Position numbers and translations under genes: made by a program
Notes under the pieces: model-generated
What the model was told of the DNA's origin: nothing
Database searches by the model: none
Seen by the model: only the letters and a program-made list of their open reading frames with translations
Shown here: positions 56,680 through 64,000 of the stretch, one piece after another
How the letters are laid out: the number at the start of each line of letters is the position of its first letter
Numbering within the stretch: position 1 is the stretch's first letter
Source: Myxocyprinus asiaticus
Lineage: Eukaryota; Chordata; Actinopteri; Cypriniformes; Catostomidae
Assembly: GCF_019703515.2 (NCBI RefSeq)
Contig: NC_059393.1
Span: 17,216,001 to 17,280,000, forward strand
Direction of reading: 5' to 3'
DNA: 64,000 bases

Positions 56680-59217
56680 CTGTGAAAGCAGAGGAAATAA
56701 AGTCAGTATATATTCAAGGAATATCGCATTTTCAAAACGTCTATTTCAGACTAACCACTAGGCTTCCATTTGTTCTCAATGCACTGTGCAACAGTGGATT
56801 GTTCCTTGTGAACACACCTAAGGTGTTCACTCACTTCTCACTGATAGATTAGCTCTTTATCTCCCCCTATTTAGCTAAGAATTAATTAACCTTTCTATTA
56901 TCTATGGCATTTTACATTCAATTACTCAGGGCCATTTCTCATCCTAGACAGCTCTGTTGGAACGTGGCTATCAATGCTTCACTTTGCCTGATGCACCAGT
57001 GACTTCGTATAATTACACTTATTTAAATGGATTCCTAACCTCTTGAGTTGAGGAATAATTTAACGCATTTTTTTTTTTTTTTTTAAAGAAATTCGCCTTA
57101 AAACAGCAGAGAGGGCAATGTTACCTTTGATGCTCTTTGGCAGCGAACTTCAAAAATGCCACAATGCTGTGGAGAATTCTATATCATATAAGAACATATT
57201 GTGTTGTGGTGTATTTGGCATCTTCATCTCATTAGAATCCTGCATCTTGCAGCCAAACACATTGTGTCATATTTGCATTTTTATAGGCACCATGCAGCTA
57301 TCTCTGCTGTGCATACACTGTGATTTTTGGGCTGGTTCCTACTGGCGACTACCCTCTTCCCCATCTCTCTCTTTCATGCCTGTTTTCTTTTTTTCTCACT
57401 TGTATTCACCTTTCTGTTTCACAACATCATTTTGTCACCAGTTGTATTTTATTTTGAGAGAAATGCATTGCATTTCTATGCAATCCAGGATGATTTTGGA
57501 GTATCTAACGCGAAAATCTAAGTGACATTATTGGATTGCAAGGAGTTTTGATTAAAGAATAAAGTATAATTGCCAACTCTACTGTTTATTTTATTATTAG
57601 TTTTGATCCATTTCCAATTATAATCTATGTGCCATTCATTCCAGAAAAAACAATATGTTTTCCAATAAATACAGTTGATATAGCATATTAAAGTGCATGC
57701 GAATTTATAGACCTTGGATAAGGCTACTAATTAGCCTTGAAAACAACTTTTTAAGTGATGCAAAATAACTGCACAGATAACGAAGTGCCTCAAAATGAAA
57801 GTCACATGATACTTCGCTTGTTTTAATGGTTCATTTCCATTTTGTAAGTTCTGTTCTACGGAACGTGATATTTTGCAATAGGCCACAACATAATTATCTT
57901 GCCAAATCGGACTAGTTATGACTCCAATTCCAAAAAAGAAAAACCAGAAAGGAAAAAACACAGCCAAAGAGTGGCTTACCATACTTGGAAAGATCTAAAA
58001 TGCTCCTACCATCGCTGATTTCAACCTCATATGGCGCAGGTCTGCGTTTCACTCGATTGCTAGGATACATCCCATACTGATCCGCTTCTCCAGCAAAACC
58101 ACTGAGGAAAAACATATTGACTATTCGTTAAATGCGATTTGGAAAATTATTATTATTATTATTATTAAAAAAAGCGCTCGATCCGATCATGAATGGATGA
58201 ATGAATGAATGCAGTTTATTCCTATTTATCTGTTTAAGAAGTCGAGCGTTATATTTATCATATTAGCACATATTTGTCAATAATAATAATAATAAAAAAA
58301 CGTAAATACTTAAATTAAAAATAGGTATGGTGTAGCTATATAAAAGATGAAAAGATCATAATTTTAGCATAACAAATTCTTACGTAACAATACTTCTAAA
58401 ATTCTCAAACTTACATTAATAATGTTAAAGCTTTATTTTCAATAAGTATTAATAAACGTATTTAAAGTTAACTTTAGGTGCTGATGTCATTAAAGTACGC
58501 TATATAAATCACTCAGAAATCATAAAACGATTAATCTTTGCAAATAAGAATAATTAAAAGATCTTTGCAAATATTGCACAATTTTTCGAAAATAATTGCT
58601 CAGTTGAAGAATATAAATAAATGCATCTTATTTTTAAATAGTCATATAAATCCTAAATATTGTCTAAAGAAAATCGAAATATATAGGCTACCTAATAATA
58701 TAAATATATACCTGTTAATAGCGGCGAGCGGTTGCGCCATGTTGCTGTAGAGCATCGCTCGGGCCGGGAGAGGGAAAGCGGGCGGGCTCAACTGCACCAT
58801 TCGAGTTTCGCTCAGCGGGTCCCTGGGAGGCAGCGGCAGAGGAATCGGTGGTCTGCACAGCTCTGTGGTTTGCACCTTATGGCTGCCGTCTGCCTTGATC
58901 TCTCTCCCTTTTATATCCACGGTCCCTCCTCTCCTGGACAGCTCGATCACCGGCACTTCCTTTTTTAGCTCGGTGGCGTGGTAAGCCGTTTCCTTGGCAA
59001 CGCCATTAAGGATGGGAGTCCCGTTGCATCGCTGCTCAGGGAGCTGATGCTCTCCGTTCTCCTCGGGCGTCGTGCCTTCCTGTTTCACGCATGCATCTCC
59101 CTCCTCCACGTGTGCCAAACCTGAGGAGGAAGTCGAGTTGGTGTCGCGCGGGGGGGATTCAAAGGCATCCATGCCCGGACTGTGCGGAAATTGCTCGGAT
59201 TTCAGTTTTTCCATCAT
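56240..59217 (-). CDS. tal1: tal1 (scl) bHLH transcription factor, 3 coding exons
   Basis: Exons 59217-58712, 58101-58010 and 56679-56240 join in frame to 345 residues. TAL1 is a class II bHLH factor that dimerises with E proteins on E-boxes and works with LMO2, LDB1 and GATA factors to specify blood and endothelium. The start [20 protein letters not shown] and the segment [20 protein letters not shown] fit the teleost N-terminus. The bHLH spans about residues 207-259: [20 protein letters not shown] (basic and helix 1) then [20 protein letters not shown] (helix 2). The acidic/Ser-rich tail [20 protein letters not shown] and end LDGNAQR follow. Length is close to other fish TAL1; the N-terminal Ser/Glu-rich part seems slightly longer. 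AATAAAGG directly precedes the ATG pair. pdzk1ip1 lies downstream in the same orientation, as in other vertebrates. Confidence 0.97.
56680..58009 (-). other. tal1: tal1 intron between second and third coding exons
   Basis: Unique AT-rich sequence with a poly-T run at 57069-57084. No repeat element is obvious. Overlapping plus-strand frames at 57118-57525 are not supported. Confidence 0.5.
58010..58101 (-). CDS. tal1: tal1 second coding exon
   Basis: CCTCAG acceptor; [20 protein letters not shown] then [12 protein letters not shown], using the donor GATG|gtagga at 58010. A second in-frame donor TATG|gtaagc at 57980 would add ten residues. Confidence 0.92.
58102..58711 (-). other. tal1: tal1 intron between first and second coding exons
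   Basis: Very AT-rich, with (ATT)n at 58149-58166 and several AATAAT runs. No coding or repeat signature beyond that. Confidence 0.5.
58712..59217 (-). CDS. tal1: tal1 first coding exon (exon extends to about 59326)
   Basis: ATG at 59217; 168 codons plus two bases, ending [12 protein letters not shown]|gtatat. A TTTTACAG acceptor at 59327-59334 suggests that the exon begins at 59326 with about 109 bases of 5' UTR. Confidence 0.95.
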
Positions 59218-59794
59218 CCTTTATTGCGGATCCGAAAAACACTTTTCCAAAACCTGAACAGGCGCAAATATAAAACGGTATCCAATGGACGTTGTAATGC
59301 CCAGTTCGATTCTCCTTGGAGGTCACCTGTAAAAGAGTACACTTCTTCTTATGCACATTCGATCAAAGGCATTGAAAGACACGATATTTTGATGGAGCGT
59401 TATTATGCGGATCCTTTCTGTGCGCGCGTGACTGGAAACACTGACAGTACAGTAATGCAACTCTATGACAGCACTAGTGTCTCTCGTGTAACTGCTGTAT
59501 GCAAAGTCATCACATACAGGCCTGTGCATATGACAACCACAGGGATTAGTGTAGCTTTTATGGTTGTTTCCATGCGCGCAATAGCAATCTTTTACAAAAA
59601 GGTTACATAATTACAAAACTCATAATTTGGTAGTTTATTGCTCCATTTGGATCAATTCTAGACAGGTTTGTTTGATAGAATATGAAGGTAGCCTATAAGA
59701 AAGCACAGCAATTTTTTTACCAGCACAAGATAGCCTGTATGTAAAGACCAATATGTATAGGCCATTAGAACTCAAATGAAATGGTTCTGAGTTC

Positions 59795-59796
<2 letters not shown>

Positions 59797-59854
<58 letters not shown>
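59797..59854. repeat. (GT)n microsatellite
   Basis: Almost 30 uninterrupted GT units. Confidence 0.97.
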
Positions 59855-59857
<3 letters not shown>

Positions 59858-60479
59858 ACCTGACCTTGGCCTATCATATCAACATTGTGCTCATGGTATC
59901 TGGAGATAAGCATGTCATATCGGTGTCTTCGTTAGGAAAGAGCTTATCTTCGGCAAACATTGTTGTACATAATATAACATGAACCACATAATTACAGGCC
60001 ATATTCGTTAACACCTCAGATGAGCATATGAATTAAACCTTAAATAATGTAAAATATCTACACGTTATTATTGTTGTTATTATAATAATAGTAACTAAAA
60101 TTGTATATTATAATATATATTATACAACTATAGCCTATATTAGGCTATAATATTACAGCTACGTGTTCTTTGTGTCGTTATGTTATTGTCAAAACTGGCT
60201 TGATTTATGTGAAATACTACTTGATTTTTTATTGATTTATTTTATTTTTTTGCCCATTTAAGTCATTTCATATTTTATATAAGCTAGACCTATTTAAGGC
60301 ATTAGTCTTGAACTTATATCCAACATTTTTTCCTGAATCTCTCGTTTTTTCGTTTTATATTAAATAGGCATTTCGCATTTTTATTAGTATGCCGTTTTTA
60401 CAACTCATGTATGAGAACAGAGAGTTTAATTGGCTATTTGTGTAGATAATGGCATTTCGTTGTTGAAATCTGTAGAACA

Positions 60480-60955
60480 AATCATATTTATTTATTTATT
60501 TTTAGGCTATTTCTTTATTTTGTTTAGGCTATTTATTCATTTATTTATTTCGTTTAGGCTATTTATTTATTTATATATAGGTTATTTATTTATCTATTTT
60601 GTATAGGCTATTTATTTATTTATTTATTTCGTTTAGGGTATTTATGTATTTATTTTTAGGCTATTTATTTACTTATTTTTAGGCTATTTGTTTATTTATT
60701 TATTTTGTTTAGGCTATTTATTCATTTATTTATTTTGTTTAGGGTATTTATTTATTTATTTTTAGGCTATTTGTTTATTTATTTGTTTTGTTTAGGCTAT
60801 TTTTGTAGGCTATTTCTTTATTTTGTTTAGACTATTTATTCATTTATTTATTTTGTTTAGGGTATATATTTATTTATTTTTAGGCTATTTATTTATTTAT
60901 TTATTTTTAGGCTATTTATTTTGTTTAGGCTATTTATTTATTTATTATGTGGTGC
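60480..60955. repeat. TTTATTTATTTAGGCTA minisatellite
   Basis: Around twenty units of TTTAGGCTATTTATTTATTT with variable numbers of TTTA repeats, some carrying GTTTAGGCT or GGGTA variants. The unit mixes a tetranucleotide run with a fixed TTAGGCTA word. Confidence 0.9.
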
Positions 60956-61606
60956 TATGTTCATGCTCAAAGAAGCCAGTTGCACCTGACACTTAATATC
61001 TTGCTTAGTTTTGTATTTTGTGCGTAAATACACTAATATCGTATGTTTGACATCGAAATACGAATATCGATATTGCAAAAAAAAAAAAACCTTTATTTGT
61101 ATACCGCACATTCAAATGTGACTAATAATCCACACGTGAAGGTTAACTAACTTAAAAAATACAAAAAGTAGCCTACATTACAGTAGGCTATTTAGGAACA
61201 GATAACCCCACCAAAAAATGAATCTTGATTTAAGTTTTAACCATAAATGTTACGGTGGAGTTATGGAGGCTATTATTTTCCTTTATTTACTTCACGTCGT
61301 AAAACGGAAAAGAGCAGCCAAGAGCCTTTGTGCATATGAAAAATCGAATTGAATCGAATAACCAAATCACAGATAAAAATAACATCATGTCTAAAACGCC
61401 CTTTAATTATAAAACAAATGCCAAATCAATACCTGCTTTATGCAGGCTCAAGGGCCTATTCGCTATTGGACCAATCTTACAACCAAACAAAAAATGTATT
61501 AATCATAACTCACCATACATACGAACCGTCTTACATAGCGAGAAAAACTAATTATGTCTCGTATTAATAACAGTTCAGCGCAGAAACAGCTATATTCGCA
61601 TCTTAC

Positions 61607-61765
61607 CGTCGTCGGGTTGCGGTGGATGTTAGTGTGTGCATGGAGCCATTTTGTGAAGGGTCATCCATGTCTGAGGTTTTAGATGCACTGAAGTGCTGTG
61701 TGGAACTGGAAGTGAGGTCTATATAATTCCACATCACGTCCAGTGTGCGCCTCTCAGTGTGGGGA
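61607..61765 (-). other. tal1: probable tal1 noncoding first exon (exon 1a)
   Basis: Donor GACG|gtaaga at 61607-61602 on the minus strand, in a CpG-containing stretch unlike the AT-rich flanks. The 5' limit is a guess from the GATA position. It contains an upstream ORF (ATG at 61668, or 61734 in the same frame) that would meet TGA just past the splice junction to 59326. Confidence 0.55.
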
Positions 61766-61784
61766 GCGGAACACGGGCGCAATG

Positions 61785-61835
61785 TGGCCAGGCGAGATAA
61801 GAGCGCAGTGGCGGCCACTTCGCGCTCGATAAGCC
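61785..61835 (-). promoter_or_regulatory. tal1: tal1 promoter with GATA site
   Basis: AGATAAG at 61795-61801 (CTTATCT on the gene strand), set in a GC-rich block with GGCGAGA and GGCCACT words. A GATA site just upstream of the start is established for mammalian TAL1 promoter 1a; a site at this place upstream of a good donor fits that arrangement. Confidence 0.5.
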
Positions 61836-62460
61836 CCTAAACCCATTATTTACGAAATGATTCATTATTATTTTGCTTTTTATCGAGGGCAAATGCGAAG
61901 AGAAAAATATAGACTTATATTGTGAATGATGTGCATAAAAAAATAACTCCGCAGATTGAGGGAAAACCCAATGCGTAATTGTCGTGTTGAACTGCTTCAG
62001 GGCTCGATCAGAAATTAATTATGCGGCCGAAAGTAACATGTTTTTAGTGATATTGTCTGGGGATGTAAAAAAGTAGATAAAAAAACAACCCATTAGCGGC
62101 TGTTTGTTTTAACACATTAGGGTGCAGCAGGGCTAAAGTGAAGGGTCATTGCTTTTATTTTCTCTCAAAACACTAAATAGCATCAAAAATGACCACAGCA
62201 CTTTCCTAAACACCTGTTTGTCACTATGCACTGCAAAATGTTCCTGATCCATGAGGTCTCTGTGTGTGGTGTCTATAGGCTGATTTTGAGGCAATTTGAT
62301 CTCATTTGTAATATTTTTTAAAATGCTGTTATTTTATGTAGCTAATGAAAATCCATGAAATTAACACATTTCTTTTGAGGCAAAATATTTATTTATTATT
62401 TTCATTAAATCAATTTTCTTTTTTCAATAACTGTCCCATCAGTGAAATGATGGTATTTGA
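61836..62460. other. tal1 upstream region, candidate regulatory DNA
   Basis: 61960-62260 is single-copy, less AT-rich and without repeats; includes AATTAATTATGCGG, AGTAGATAAA and GGGTCATTGC words. No gene is seen. Confidence 0.35.
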
Positions 62461-62461
62461 G

Positions 62462-62463
<2 letters not shown>

Positions 62464-62512
<49 letters not shown>
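62464..62512. repeat. (AAT)n microsatellite
   Basis: About sixteen AAT units; the Asn run in the overlapping frame is an artefact. Confidence 0.96.
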
Positions 62513-62514
<2 letters not shown>

Positions 62515-63235
62515 CTGTTGTAGGGGCTAAAGGCCCCTATTAAACACATTGTTTTTTAAAGTGGGGTGAATACATTGGCTAAAAATGTTCAAAGTGGGCT
62601 CACATTGACTCATCCAATCATAATAGAGATTAGTTTGTTTATACAATACTTGAGATGTAATAAAATGTCAAATATGTTTGAAATTAACAGGAAATGGTTT
62701 ACTTTTTCTGAAGTGATTATTTTGAGTAAGCATCATCTTAATTTGTTACTCAAAAAAGCATCTTGCTGTCTCAAAATTATTTGTATAGATTGCAAATTGT
62801 GCCCTATAACTACTGCCCCAGTATCTACAAGATATCACTTTAAACCCCCTAGGGGCCTTTTACCCCAAGTGAGGGGTAAATGTCTCCCTAACCATTTAAA
62901 CAAAAAAAAAAAAAAAAAAAAAAAAAAATTTAATCAAAACAACTTTCCGTTATTATTTCATTTCACACAAGTTATGTTGCTCCATCAATATTCAATCAAA
63001 ATAAATCACATTTTTCGATCTTGATACATTTTGTGACCAGAAAAAAGCTACATTTCCAGAAGGGGTGCCTGTAGCCCCATTGTACCCTACAGCGTTTTGC
63101 ACAGAGGGATTGAGATTAAACTGGAAATAATGTACATAACCCATCCTCCCTGTGAGTAACAAGCAGTGCATGTTTGAGAGGTTATGGAGGTAGACAGTCA
63201 TACATTGCAGAGGCTCACTTTGATTATTTTGGTTG
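62513..63235. other. intergenic sequence, no gene seen
   Basis: A long A-run at 62902-62927. The frames at 62566-63024 and 62992-63279 have no recognisable product. Confidence 0.35.
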
Positions 63236-63600
63236 CACAATGACCTCACAATTCGGTAACAAAATACAGTAAAAAACAAATTCTAAAGAGAAGGAAAAAT
63301 AAACACAATGTGTTCATAAATGATGCCCTAACATTATATTGGTATCTGCCGACAGTATTGTTTGAAGTTATATGCATCGTTCTAAACTGGCCGATATGCG
63401 TTTTATCTCTTTTTGCACATTGGTTGCACATTGGTTGCACAATGTCCTAACAGTTCAGTGACAAGATCACGTAAAAGACCAATTCTAAAGAGTAGGAAAA
63501 ATGAACATGATGTGTCCATAAAGGATCCATCAACATTATATCTGACAACAGTATAAATTATATGCATCCTTCTAAATTGGCCGATATGGGAAGCACATAA
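63236..63600. repeat. two-unit tandem duplication, ~200-bp period
   Basis: Unit 1 (63236-63400) and unit 2 (63437-63590) share 'attctaaagag', 'aggaaaaat', 'aacattatat', 'ttatatgcatc' and 'ggccgatatg' in the same order. They are separated by two copies of 'cattggttgcaca'. Confidence 0.75.
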
Positions 63601-64000
63601 CATCTTTTTCCATGCCAGGTTACAGAAGTATTAAACCGTACTGTATTAAGCTTAGAAGTATGGCCTACATTACAATGTTTTGATTCCTGCTGATTTCACT
63701 TATACAAATGTATGTAAAAATGTAGTTTGGACTTTAACAAAATTGTACAGATTTAAAATATGTTTAATCTCTATTTGATAACCTACATTTTAAAACATGA
63801 TTGTGACCATTAATTATTATAATATGTCCTAAAAATGAAAGCTTTCCTTATGCTGACTGGTCTTCCATAGCCGAATGTATTCCCAGATTTTCAGAATATG
63901 AAGTCAAACAAATTCATCTAGACATTTGTTACAGGAAATTCAACTCAACACAATTGCCAATCAAGTGTTTATTTCTGTAGTCTGAAATGCTAGAGTGTAT
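63601..64000. other. intergenic sequence, no gene seen
   Basis: AT-rich, no repeat or coding signature. Confidence 0.35.

Larger units (their letters stand above)
59327..61606 (-). other. tal1: tal1 5' intron with microsatellite and minisatellite
   Basis: Lies between the proposed noncoding exon and the first coding exon. Contains (GT)n at 59797-59854 and a TTTATTTATTTAGGCTA array at 60480-60955. No other gene seen. Confidence 0.55.

Noticed and set aside
56321..56852. Plus-strand frames over the tal1 bHLH exon
   Set aside because: Antisense shadows of tal1.
62345..62530. Asn-rich frame
   Set aside because: Translation of an (AAT)n microsatellite.

Overview
This is a stretch of a teleost fish genome, most likely a cypriniform. 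Reasons: intron-split vertebrate genes with GT/AG boundaries, a tal1 protein that reads like the zebrafish one, and a repeat set typical of cyprinids (many Tc1/mariner elements, a 5S-derived SINE, a Tx1/L1-like LINE, small inverted-repeat MITEs). Coding sequence is only about 5-6 % of the window; most of the rest is intron or intergenic DNA full of repeats.

Three genes can be read. (1) patj (INADL), plus strand, 1438-36891: the last 19 coding exons, about 710 residues, carrying the last five PDZ domains and the natural stop codon. The 5' half of the gene lies left of the window. (2) pdzk1ip1 (MAP17), minus strand, 43096-41970: four small exons giving a 92-residue single-pass membrane protein with a PDZ-binding C-terminus. 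No single ORF shows it; it appears only after splicing. (3) tal1 (scl), minus strand, coding 59217-56240 in three exons, with a likely noncoding first exon and GATA-containing promoter near 61.6-61.8 kb. tal1 and pdzk1ip1 lie in the same order and orientation as in other vertebrates; patj converges on pdzk1ip1 tail to tail.

Regions: 0-28 kb, patj exons with introns holding MITE-like repeats, a kilobase-scale CATGG palindrome array (11.77-12.84 kb), a related array (24.05-24.52 kb), a 5S-rRNA-derived SINE (18.36-18.94 kb) and a piggyBac-like insertion (25.39-26.46 kb). 28.3-36.7 kb, the last patj intron, is a row of Tc1/mariner elements landed in a TA microsatellite, all with transposase on the minus strand; one encodes a full-length 343-residue transposase. 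36.9-43 kb, patj 3' region, then pdzk1ip1. 44.1-50.9 kb, a three-level nest: a broken L1-like LINE with a 16-bp target duplication inside a Tc1 element inside an older interspersed repeat. 52.4-53.4 kb, a LINE 3' tail and a hAT-type MITE with a perfect 8-bp duplication. 55-62 kb, tal1. 62-64 kb, tal1 upstream DNA with microsatellites and a tandem duplication.

I found no wholly new biological system. The most notable items are the nested transposon history, the chimeric LINE, two in-frame alternative donors in tal1, a tal1 leader uORF closed by the splice junction, and a PDZ-ligand membrane gene beside a PDZ scaffold gene. Exon borders were read by eye from splice signals, phase and family similarity; no alignment was run.
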